The notes under the pieces: generated by a model
What the model was told of the DNA's origin: nothing
Databases searched by the model: none
The model's input: the letters and a program-made list of their open reading frames with translations, nothing else
From: Methylocystaceae bacterium UBA5192
Lineage (GTDB): Bacteria > Pseudomonadota > Alphaproteobacteria > Rhizobiales > Beijerinckiaceae
DNA: 13,251 nt
Assembly: GCA_002412985.1 (NCBI GenBank)
Contig: DHWC01000038.1
Coordinates: 3,515-16,765, forward strand
Direction of reading: 5' to 3'
In this document: positions 7,069 to 13,251 of the stretch, in pieces
Numbering within the stretch: position 1 is the stretch's first letter
Layout: each line of letters opens with the position of its first letter
Position numbers and translations under genes: made by a program

Positions 7069-7231
7069 GATTTCTTGCCTTTCCTTTGTCGTGAGCCGCC
7101 CCGGCGCCAAGCCCTTCGAGCCCTTCGGAAAGGCTCGAGAAGCAAAATTCGAAGGCGGAGACACGGGAAGGCGGAGAAACTCCTCGCCCCAAGGGCGCTT
7201 CCGTTCAGCCCCCGGCCAGGAACGTCACGAT
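7069..7231 (-). promoter_or_regulatory. rpsF-rpsR 5' leader, candidate autoregulatory RNA
   Basis: The distance from the predicted promoter to the rpsF start is about 160 nt, long for a simple leader. It contains a perfect 7-bp hairpin (7116-7122 with 7132-7138, 9-nt loop), a 5-bp hairpin near 7187-7199, and an 11-nt direct repeat on the plus strand (GAAGGCGGAGA at 7151-7161 and 7167-7177). Many bacteria control rpsF-rpsR by binding of the S6:S18 complex to a leader RNA. A GC-rich CCG-containing stretch lies just upstream of the ribosome binding site, but I cannot confirm the known motif by eye. Confidence 0.35.
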
Positions 7232-7237
7232 GGCGGG

Positions 7238-7265
7238 GTTATACCGGGGTTTTCAGCGGATGCAA
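7238..7265 (-). promoter_or_regulatory. candidate sigma-70 promoter for rpsF-rpsR
   Basis: On the minus strand, CTTGCAT provides a -35 element (TTGCAT, 7265-7260), followed by 16 nt and a near-consensus -10 TATAAC (7243-7238). The start of transcription would fall near 7231. The position in a divergent gap and the good -10 favour it; the -35 is only partly consensus. Confidence 0.55.
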
Positions 7266-7287
7266 GCCAGGGGTCAGATTCTCCTGC

Positions 7288-7316
7288 TTGCCGGGAGAAA
7301 GCGTCGCCTCTATGGT
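7288..7316 (+). promoter_or_regulatory. candidate promoter for the lipoprotein-panB-hemH operon
   Basis: TTGCCG (7288-7293), a 17-nt spacer and TATGGT (7311-7316) fit a sigma-70 promoter moderately well. Transcription would begin near 7323, about 43 nt before the lipoprotein start. It lies back to back with the rpsF promoter, only 22 bp between the -35 elements. Confidence 0.45.
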
Positions 7317-7365
7317 TTGAAAGTCTCAGACGCAATGCGGCGCTGACACAGTAGGGAGAGGCCTG

Positions 7366-7503
7366 ATGACGCGCAGATTATGGACATTTCCGCTGATTAT
7401 TGCGCTGTCCGCTGTGCTTACCGCATGTGATAAATGCAATGACCTTCAACAAATACAGCTCCCTTTGCGTCCCAACGCCTGTAAGGACGCCAGCGCGCGG
7501 TAG
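7366..7503 (+). CDS. 45-residue predicted lipoprotein
   Basis: I do not recognise a family. ATG 7366 follows a good ribosome binding site (GGGAGAGG) and the ORF ends at TAG 7501. The N-terminus has two arginines, a hydrophobic segment, and a lipobox VLTAC with Cys21, so signal peptidase II cleavage would leave a mature lipopeptide of only 25 residues. That part holds two more cysteines (Cys24 and Cys38), which could form a disulfide or bind a ligand. It lacks the GLKGPL motif of LptM, so it is probably not that protein. It starts the run lipoprotein-panB-hemH, 37 nt before panB. Evidence is the lipobox, the start signal and the operon position; function is unknown. Confidence 0.72.
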   Translation: MTRRLWTFPLIIALSAVLTACDKCNDLQQIQLPLRPNACKDASAR

Positions 7504-7540
7504 ACCCCTCTCTGGTATCGACATTCTGGCGGAGCCTTGA

Positions 7541-8353
7541 GTGCCGGCGACTGACATTTTTTTTAACATGAAGCGCCGTAATGAAAAGATTGCGGCTGTG
7601 ACAGCTTATGACGCGCCAACCGCTCGGTTCGTTGTGGAGGCGGGCGCGGATATTTTGCTTGTGGGAGATAGCGTCGGCGTCAACATTCTTGGTTACGCTC
7701 ACGAAAGAGAGGTGACGCTTGCAGATATGACGCATCATATCGCCGCAGTTCGTCGCGGCGCGCCGCAGGCCTACATTATAGGCGACCTTCCCTTCGCCAC
7801 ATATGAAACGCCCCAGCAAGCCCGCGAGAGCGCTTTAAAGCTCACAACGGCGGGGGCGAATTGTATAAAATTCGAAGGCGCAAGGGTGGACATTGTCGAA
7901 GCGCTTCTTCAGGAGCGCCTTGATGTTTGTTGCCATCTTGGTCTTGAATCGCAACATCACCAGATAAAGAGACGCCAGGGGAAAGACGCTATCGCCGCGT
8001 GTCAAATCTTTGACGACGCGCTCCGCCTTGACGCAGCCGGCCAAAAATTTCTTGTCTTAGAGCTCATACCGCAAGAGCTTGCTCAGCGTATTACGCGAGA
8101 CGTCAAAGCTGCAACGATCGGCATTGGTTCTGGCGCAGCAACAGATGGTCAAGTGCTTGTAGTCAATGACCTCGCCGGCATTACCCAAAGGGACTATAAG
8201 CATAATCGTCGCTATGGCGCAGTCGCAACGGCTATGCATCAGGCAGTCGCCGCCTATGTTAAGGATGTGCGCACAGGCGCTTTTCCTTCGTCTCAACAAG
8301 CTTTCTCATTATCGCCTGAAGAGCGCCAGCTCTTTGAAAGGATGCGTCCGTGA
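7541..8353 (+). CDS. panB: divergent 3-methyl-2-oxobutanoate hydroxymethyltransferase (PanB family)
   Basis: PanB transfers a one-carbon unit from methylenetetrahydrofolate to 2-oxoisovalerate, giving ketopantoate, the first step to pantothenate and CoA. The 270 residues form one TIM-barrel domain. Metal ligands Asp43 (VGDS), Asp82 (GDLPF) and Glu112 (KFEG) are present, as are Lys110 and the catalytic Glu174 (LVLELIP). One region is odd: after CHLGL (131-135) the usual TPQ...GGY/F-x-VQG stretch is replaced by a His/Lys/Arg-rich loop (136-148), about 3 residues shorter than in E. coli as I recall it. GTG 7541 has GGAG 6 nt upstream. The stop overlaps hemH by 4 nt. Catalysis is likely, but substrate preference could differ. 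Confidence 0.85.
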   Translation: MPATDIFFNMKRRNEKIAAVTAYDAPTARFVVEAGADILLVGDSVGVNILGYAHEREVTLADMTHHIAAVRRGAPQAYIIGDLPFATYETPQQARESALKLTTAGANCIKFEGARVDIVEALLQERLDVCCHLGLESQHHQIKRRQGKDAIAACQIFDDALRLDAAGQKFLVLELIPQELAQRITRDVKAATIGIGSGAATDGQVLVVNDLAGITQRDYKHNRRYGAVATAMHQAVAAYVKDVRTGAFPSSQQAFSLSPEERQLFERMRP

Positions 8354-9357
8354 CGTCGTTAGAAACGCCTATTGGCCTGTTATTGGTAAATCTCGGGACG
8401 CCGGACGCGCCAGATACGCGTTCAGTGCGGCGGTACCTCGCGCAATTTTTATCGGATCCTCGCGTTGTGGATTTACCGCGCATAGTGTGGCTGCCAATTC
8501 TTCACGGCGTTATTTTAAATACGCGTCCAAAGCGCTCCGCCAAAGCTTATGCCTCAGTTTGGAATCATGATATTGGCGAAGGCCCATTAAAAACATTTAC
8601 GCGACTACAAACAGAAAAGTTACGTCTGCGGTCTTCCTCGTTGAGCGGTAAAGCGCCTGTTATCGTCGACTATGCGCTTCGTTATGGAGCGCCGTCTATT
8701 GCAGATAAAATTAACGAGCTGATGGCGCAAGGATGCAATCGCATCGTGCTTTTGCCTCTCTACCCACAATACGCCGCGTCAACGACAGCCTCTGTGGCTG
8801 ATGACGCCTTTCATGCGCTCGAACGCATGCGGCGCCAGCCCGCGCTTCGTATTGGCGCGCCTTATTACGACGACCCCGCATATATTAACGCGCTCGCGAC
8901 CTCAGTGCGCCGAGAGCTTGCAGCTCTTGATTTCGAGCCGGAGGTTATTCTCGCCTCTTTTCATGGCTTGCCGCAAGCGCAAGTCGATCGTGGCGACCCC
9001 TACCGTGAACATTGCGAAGAAACTTGGCGATTGCTGCGTCAGGCGTTGAATATGTCAGAAGAAAAACTGCGCCTGTCATTTCAATCTCGATTTGGACCAG
9101 CGCAGTGGCTCACGCCCTATACAAGCGACGTCGTTGCCTCTCTCGCTGAAAATGGCGTGAAAAATATTGCACTCTTCGCCCCAGGATTTTCCGCAGATTG
9201 TCTTGAGACGATTGAAGAGCTGGGCGTTGAGATTCGCGATATTTTCGTAGAAAAGGGCGGAGAAAAATTCGCACGCTTCTCTTGTCTTAATGATAGTTTA
9301 GAGGGAATAGACCTTCTCGAAACGCTTGCTCAACGCGAGTTGGCGGGATGGGTGTGA
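8350..9357 (+). CDS. hemH: ferrochelatase
   Basis: Ferrochelatase inserts Fe2+ into protoporphyrin IX at the membrane surface, the last step of protoheme synthesis. The 335 residues are full length for a bacterial enzyme. The N-terminal LLVNLGTPDAPD motif, the active-site His205 in SFHGLP, and the C-terminal acidic segment PGFSADCLETIEEL (278-291) are all present. I see no C-terminal transmembrane extension. The GTG start at 8350 overlaps the panB stop (GTGA), and a good ribosome binding site, AAAGGA (8337-8342), lies 7 nt upstream inside panB. This supports translation with panB. No iron-responsive operator is visible in the gap before the operon. Confidence 0.96.
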   Translation: MTSLETPIGLLLVNLGTPDAPDTRSVRRYLAQFLSDPRVVDLPRIVWLPILHGVILNTRPKRSAKAYASVWNHDIGEGPLKTFTRLQTEKLRLRSSSLSGKAPVIVDYALRYGAPSIADKINELMAQGCNRIVLLPLYPQYAASTTASVADDAFHALERMRRQPALRIGAPYYDDPAYINALATSVRRELAALDFEPEVILASFHGLPQAQVDRGDPYREHCEETWRLLRQALNMSEEKLRLSFQSRFGPAQWLTPYTSDVVASLAENGVKNIALFAPGFSADCLETIEELGVEIRDIFVEKGGEKFARFSCLNDSLEGIDLLETLAQRELAGWV

Positions 9358-9423
9358 CAAAGACTGACGAAACGCCAAGAAATTGCTAAGATAAAATACC
9401 CCTAACTCGGACGCTTACTTCTC

Positions 9424-10641
9424 ATGTCGGACTTCTACCGTATCAAACGCCTGCCGCCTTATGTCTTCGAGCAGGTCAACCGCCTCAAAGCGCAAGCGCG
9501 CGCTGGGGGAGCCGATATCATCGATTTGGGCATGGGCAATCCTGATTTAGCAGCGCCAAAACACGTCATTGATAAATTAGTTGAAACCGCGGGCCGGCCC
9601 CGAACGGATCGTTATTCCGCCAGTAAAGGCATCGCAGGGCTCAGGCGTGCGCAGGCCTACTATTATGAAAAACGTTTTAACGTGCGCCTTAATCCCGATA
9701 CGCAGATTGTTGCAACCCTCGGATCTAAAGAGGGCTTTGCAAATATGGCGCAAGCGATTACTGCGCCGGGCGACGTTGTTCTTGTTCCCAACCCTTCCTA
9801 TCCAATCCATGCTTTTGGTTTTCTAATGGCTGGCGGGGTCATTCGCTCCGTTCCGTCAGATCCATCGCCTGCTTATTTTTCTGCGATGGAGCGCGCGATG
9901 ATTCATTCAATTCCTAAGCCCATCGCGGTCGTTGTCTGCTATCCCTCAAATCCAACGGCAGAAGTAGCCTCGCTTGATTTTTATAAAGATCTCGTCGCTT
10001 TTGCAAAAAAACATGAGATTTTCATTCTTTCTGATCTCGCGTATGCGGAAGTATTTTTCGATGACGATCCGCCGCCATCTGTCTTACAAGTTCCCGGCGC
10101 GCTTGATGTCACCGTGGAATTTACCTCATTGTCAAAAACTTTTTCGATGGCTGGCTGGCGCATGGGTTTTGCTGTAGGCAATGAACGTCTTTGCGCTGCG
10201 CTGGCGCGGGTAAAAAGCTATCTCGATTATGGCGCCTTTACGCCAATTCAAGTCGCCGCAGCAGCAGCCTTAAACGGTCCAGACGACTGCATCAAAGACA
10301 TGCGCGCCATTTATAAACGTCGTCGAGACGTTATGGTTGAAAGCTTTACGCAAGCTGGCTGGGCCATTCCCGCGCCAAGCGCATCAATGTTTGCTTGGGC
10401 GCCTGTGCCTGAACGCTTTGGCGCCATGAGCAGCCTTGAGTTTTCAAAATTACTCATTGAAAAGGCCGATCTTGCCGTTGCCCCAGGCGAAGGCTTTGGC
10501 GAGCACGGCGAGGGGTTTCTTCGACTTGCGCTAGTTGAAAATGAACAACGCATTCGCCAGGCGGCGCGAAATTTACGTCGCTTTTTTGATACAGCAGATC
10601 AACAACTGCACAATATCGTCTCGATCGCTGCGCGCGCCTAA
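9424..10641 (+). CDS. alaC: PLP-dependent aminotransferase, AlaC type
   Basis: This is a class I/II (fold type I) aminotransferase of 405 residues. The closest match I know is E. coli AlaC, which makes alanine from pyruvate with glutamate as amino donor: shared stretches include RLPPYVFE, DLGMGNPD, GSKEGFA, VPNPSYPIH and SLSKTFSMAGWRMGF. Lys238 in the last segment is the predicted PLP Schiff-base lysine. Members of this group are often annotated as LL-diaminopimelate aminotransferase. I prefer AlaC because of the strong N-terminal similarity, but substrate cannot be fixed by eye. No strong ribosome binding site precedes ATG 9424. The gap from hemH is 66 nt and AT-rich near 9381-9399, so a separate promoter is possible. 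Its stop lies 11 bp from that of the converging murA. Confidence 0.85.
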   Translation: MSDFYRIKRLPPYVFEQVNRLKAQARAGGADIIDLGMGNPDLAAPKHVIDKLVETAGRPRTDRYSASKGIAGLRRAQAYYYEKRFNVRLNPDTQIVATLGSKEGFANMAQAITAPGDVVLVPNPSYPIHAFGFLMAGGVIRSVPSDPSPAYFSAMERAMIHSIPKPIAVVVCYPSNPTAEVASLDFYKDLVAFAKKHEIFILSDLAYAEVFFDDDPPPSVLQVPGALDVTVEFTSLSKTFSMAGWRMGFAVGNERLCAALARVKSYLDYGAFTPIQVAAAAALNGPDDCIKDMRAIYKRRRDVMVESFTQAGWAIPAPSASMFAWAPVPERFGAMSSLEFSKLLIEKADLAVAPGEGFGEHGEGFLRLALVENEQRIRQAARNLRRFFDTADQQLHNIVSIAARA

Positions 10642-10652
10642 ACGACTGAAGT

Positions 10653-11948
10653 CTAACCCTGCCCGCTCACGCGTTCAATCTGCGCGCCGCAAGCGCGGAG
10701 TTTGTTTTCCAGGCGCTCGAAGCCGCGATCGAGGTGATAGACGCGATTAATCGTTGTCTCACCTCGCGCCGCTAATGCTGCAATAACAAGAGAAACAGAG
10801 GCGCGTAAGTCTGTCGCCATCACTGGCGCTCCATCAAGATGATCGCTCCCCGTTACAATCGCCGTATCCCCTTCAAGCCGAATATTTGCGCCTAATCGGG
10901 CTAATTCTTGAACATGCATAAAACGGTTTTCAAAAATCGTTTCTGTTATTTTTGACACGCCTTCAGCGCGTGTCATGAGCGCCATAAATTGCGCTTGTAA
11001 ATCTGTCGGAAAGGCAGGGAATGGCGCAGTTTCGATGTCTACTGCTTTGATGCCTGCGCTGTGTCGAGAAACGCGAAGACCTTCTGCCGTTTCACTCACG
11101 CTCGTTCCACTTTGAACTAAGACGTCCAAGGCCGCTTGCAGGAGGTTCGCTCGAGCGCCTGCAAGTAACACTTCACCACCCGTCATCGCGACAGCCATGG
11201 CGTAGGTGCCCGCTTCTATTCGATCAGGCAAAACAGCGTGATGGGCGCCGTGCAAAGAGCCAACGCCCTGCACTTCAATAACAGCGCTTCCCGCCCCTGA
11301 AATTTTTGCGCCCATTTTTATAAGACAATCGGCAAGATCAACTATCTCTGGTTCGCGAGCAGCGTTTTTAATAAGCGTTGCGCCGCGCGCGAGCGCAGCC
11401 GCCATCAATGCGGTATGCGTCCCGCCTACGGTAACTTTTGGAAAATCAATTTCACCGCCAACAAGGCCATTTTTTGCTTCTGCAACGACATAGCCATTTT
11501 CAATTTCAATTTTTGTTCCAAGTTTCTCCATCGCCATTAAGAGGAGATCGACGGGCCGCGTGCCAATTGCACAGCCGCCTGGAAGCGATACGCGCGCTGC
11601 GCCCATACGCGCAACCAATGGCGCCAACACCCAAAAACTCGCCCGCATGCGCGAGACCAACTCATAGGGCGCGGTCGTATCGACAATATCGCGCGCGGTA
11701 AAATGAACAGTCCGCCCAGCGCTTTCGGACTGGCCAGACCTTTTGCCAGAGATTGCAAAATCAACGCCATGATTGCCTAAGATCCGCTCAAGCTGCGTGA
11801 CGTCCGCTAACAGCGGCATATTCGCTAAGGTTAATGTGTCTCTTGTAAGAAGCGAGGCAATCATTAACGGTAGAGCGGCGTTTTTTGCTCCAGAAATTGG
11901 AATAACGCCGTTTAGAGGACCACCGCCCGCAATTTTGATTTTATCCAT
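10653..11948 (-). CDS. murA: UDP-N-acetylglucosamine 1-carboxyvinyltransferase
   Basis: MurA transfers enolpyruvate from PEP to UDP-GlcNAc, the first committed step of peptidoglycan synthesis in the cytoplasm. The 431 residues are full length. Lys22 (SGAKNA), the catalytic Cys126 in LPGGCAIGTRPVDL (the residue alkylated by fosfomycin in the family), and the conserved FPTDLQAQFMAL and TDLRASVSLV segments are intact. ATG 11948 overlaps the stop of the small upstream gene by one base (TGATG), so the two are probably translationally coupled. Having Cys rather than Asp at the active site predicts a fosfomycin-sensitive enzyme. Confidence 0.97.
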   Translation of the reverse strand: MDKIKIAGGGPLNGVIPISGAKNAALPLMIASLLTRDTLTLANMPLLADVTQLERILGNHGVDFAISGKRSGQSESAGRTVHFTARDIVDTTAPYELVSRMRASFWVLAPLVARMGAARVSLPGGCAIGTRPVDLLLMAMEKLGTKIEIENGYVVAEAKNGLVGGEIDFPKVTVGGTHTALMAAALARGATLIKNAAREPEIVDLADCLIKMGAKISGAGSAVIEVQGVGSLHGAHHAVLPDRIEAGTYAMAVAMTGGEVLLAGARANLLQAALDVLVQSGTSVSETAEGLRVSRHSAGIKAVDIETAPFPAFPTDLQAQFMALMTRAEGVSKITETIFENRFMHVQELARLGANIRLEGDTAIVTGSDHLDGAPVMATDLRASVSLVIAALAARGETTINRVYHLDRGFERLENKLRACGAQIERVSGQG

Positions 11949-12142
11949 CAGTCCTCGCTGTTGGTATTTTGATCGCTAGACTGCGCCATCTCGCGGTTCT
12001 TCTTCCGACGCTGAAGATTTGCGCGCAACGCCGCCGCCAGAGCTTGTGTTTTTTTGTCCTTGAGCTTTTGTTTGGGGGCCTTGTCCTCAGCTCCTACTGA
12101 CGCATGAGTCTTTGACGCGCTCAAATGGCTATGCTCAGTCAT
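11948..12142 (-). CDS. small basic conserved-looking protein upstream of murA
   Basis: Function unknown. The 64 residues have no signal peptide or membrane segment. The N-terminal third is Ser/His/Ala-rich; the middle is a strongly basic helix-prone segment (KQKLKDKKTQ, then ALAAALRANLQRRKKNRE); the tail is polar and acidic. The AALRANLQRRK stretch reminds me of short uncharacterised alphaproteobacterial proteins, but I cannot confirm a family. It sits 6 nt after the synthase gene and its TGA overlaps the murA ATG (TGATG). That tight placement between two genes is the best evidence that it is expressed. It could act on RNA or on translation of murA, or simply be a linker gene. Confidence 0.75.
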   Translation of the reverse strand: MTEHSHLSASKTHASVGAEDKAPKQKLKDKKTQALAAALRANLQRRKKNREMAQSSDQNTNSED

Positions 12143-12148
12143 TGTTGA

Positions 12149-13251
12149 TCATATCGACTTTACAACGAGCGTTGCGTTAATGCCGCCAAAAGCGAATGAG
12201 TTTGACAAGGCCACAGAGATTGACATTTTGCGCGCGCTGTTTGGGATTGGATCGACCTGACATTTTGGATCTGGTTCTAGAAAATTAATTGTTGGCGGAG
12301 CAATTTGTTCGCGCAACGCATTAATTGTAACAACCAGCTCTAATCCGCCGCTTGCGCCCAGGGCGTGGCCATGCACAGGCTTGGTTGATGAAACAGGCGG
12401 CGGCGCATCGCCAAATACTGCGCGCATGGCCTCTGATTCTGTAATGTCATTGGCGTAAGTCGCCGTGCCATGCGCGTTGAGATAATCAACTTCACGGGGA
12501 TCTAAGCCGGCGCTGGCGAGCGCTAGCTGCATGCAGCGTGTTGGCCCCTCTACATCAGCGCGCAATGGATCAAACGCATCGCTGGTTGTGCCATAGCCTG
12601 CAAGTTCGCACAGCGGCGTTGCGCCACGCGCACGCGCAGAGTCCAGGGTTTCAAGGATAAAAACGGCCGCCCCTTCGCCCAACGACATCCCATTGCGGCG
12701 CGCTGAAAAGGGGCGACAAAGATCTGGCGTTAACACACGCAACGCTTCCCAGGCTCTAATTGAACCATTCGTCACGCAGGCTTCAGAGCCGCCAGCAATC
12801 GCGCGATCCGCCCGTCCTGAGGAGAGCATCTCGAAGGCCTCGCCAATTGCTTGACCTGCGGAGGAGCATGCAGAAGCCAGCGCAAAGGTTGGCCCCTTGG
12901 CGCCGTAACGCATGCCAAGGGTTGTCGGCGCGGCGCTTGGAATGAGTCGCGGAACGGTGAGCGTATCGGGGCGACGTTCTTCGACATATTCTGCATAGGC
13001 ATTGTCATCGATAGTTTGCGCGCCGCCTATGCCCGTTCCAAGCACAACCGCTGTGCGATGACCACCCGCTTCTTTTCTTTTAAAACCTGCCTGCGCTAAA
13101 GCCTCATCAGCAGCAATGATAGAAAATTGCGTAAAGGGATCGCAGTAAGGCAGGAGTTCCGCTTCTAGATGTGCTGCGGGATCAAAGTTGGGCACCTGCG
13201 CTGAGATTTTAATGCGCCCATTATAGGGTCGCTTGAGTTGCGTGGGTCGAA
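12149..13251 (-). CDS. beta-ketoacyl-ACP synthase (KAS II/NodE-like), 5' end cut by window
   Basis: KAS enzymes condense malonyl-ACP with an acyl-ACP to lengthen an acyl chain. The reading frame runs off the right edge: in-frame codons continue upstream of the GTG at 13195, and their product (RIKISAQVPNFDPAAH) fits the family, so this GTG is internal. About 366 residues are visible and perhaps 40 are missing. The catalytic triad is complete: Cys in ASACSSAGQA (TGC codon at 12868-12866), His in NAHGTAT and His in STKPVHGHALGASG, with the end motif NSFAFGGINATLV. The details resemble NodE/FabF paralogs more than the housekeeping FabF. It leads a run with the small basic protein and murA. Its chain product is unknown. 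Confidence 0.9.
   Translation of the reverse strand, partial: RPTQLKRPYNGRIKISAQVPNFDPAAHLEAELLPYCDPFTQFSIIAADEALAQAGFKRKEAGGHRTAVVLGTGIGGAQTIDDNAYAEYVEERRPDTLTVPRLIPSAAPTTLGMRYGAKGPTFALASACSSAGQAIGEAFEMLSSGRADRAIAGGSEACVTNGSIRAWEALRVLTPDLCRPFSARRNGMSLGEGAAVFILETLDSARARGATPLCELAGYGTTSDAFDPLRADVEGPTRCMQLALASAGLDPREVDYLNAHGTATYANDITESEAMRAVFGDAPPPVSSTKPVHGHALGASGGLELVVTINALREQIAPPTINFLEPDPKCQVDPIPNSARKMSISVALSNSFAFGGINATLVVKSI

Noticed and set aside
7069..7164. N-terminal extension of S6 by 32 residues
   Set aside because: The extension has no S6 similarity, and ATG 7068 has a ribosome binding site and matches the family N-terminus.
7418..7819. Minus-strand ORF of 133 codons across the lipoprotein and the panB start
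   Set aside because: Antisense to panB, no family resemblance and no sensible operon context.
12149..13195. Synthase starting at GTG 13195 as a complete 348-residue protein
   Set aside because: The frame stays open to the window edge and the upstream codons continue the family sequence, so the gene is partial.
12149..13251. Membership of the acpXL-fabF2XL-fabF1XL very-long-chain lipid A cluster
   Set aside because: No acyl carrier protein, dehydratase or acyltransferase is visible and the downstream partner is murA; only flanking sequence could revive this.

Overview
The window looks like core chromosome of an alphaproteobacterium of the order Hyphomicrobiales (Rhizobiales). The main evidence is the gene order chvI-chvG-hprK-EIIA(Man)-HPr, which is typical of that order. 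An NdvA-like cyclic-glucan exporter, an alphaproteobacterial rpsF-rpsR pair, and a NodE/FabF-like synthase in a murA operon support this. GC is moderate, and the coding sequences use many A/T-ending codons. I cannot name the genus; a Beijerinckiaceae or Methylocystaceae relative is only a guess. I see no mobile element, CRISPR array, tRNA or rRNA.

Layout. Positions 1-398 hold no convincing gene: a weak terminator-like hairpin, then an AT-rich stretch and a possible 24-codon leader ORF before chvI. Positions 399-4442 (+) hold the envelope-stress two-component pair ChvI/ChvG, the short HPr kinase HprK (4-nt overlap with chvG), a 209-bp gap opened by a perfect 12-bp palindrome, then the EIIA(Man)-type protein and HPr (4-nt overlap). 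Positions 4538-6301 (+) encode an NdvA-like exporter of the ABC family. A bidirectional terminator at 6351-6377 separates it from rpsF-rpsR, which runs on the minus strand (7068 to 6398).

A divergent promoter region (about 7230-7320) then feeds rpsF leftwards and, rightwards, a compact operon of a 45-residue lipoprotein, a PanB-like enzyme and ferrochelatase (7366-9357). An AlaC-type aminotransferase follows (9424-10641, +). It converges, with only 11 bp between stop codons, on a minus-strand operon read right to left: a beta-ketoacyl-ACP synthase cut by the window edge, a 64-residue basic protein, and murA.

How the genes fit together. The left half is a regulatory and envelope module. ChvG/ChvI senses envelope or acid stress in related bacteria. 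HprK, EIIA and HPr form a PTS with no sugar permease in view, so they probably signal rather than import. The NdvA-like protein exports an envelope glucan. The right half is biosynthesis: pantothenate/CoA, heme, alanine, an acyl chain and peptidoglycan precursor.

I did not find a clearly new multi-gene system. The best leads are the NdvA-like gene beside the ChvGI-PTS cluster, the divergent PanB with its small lipoprotein neighbour, the rpsF leader, the small basic protein coupled to murA, and the palindrome inside the PTS cluster.
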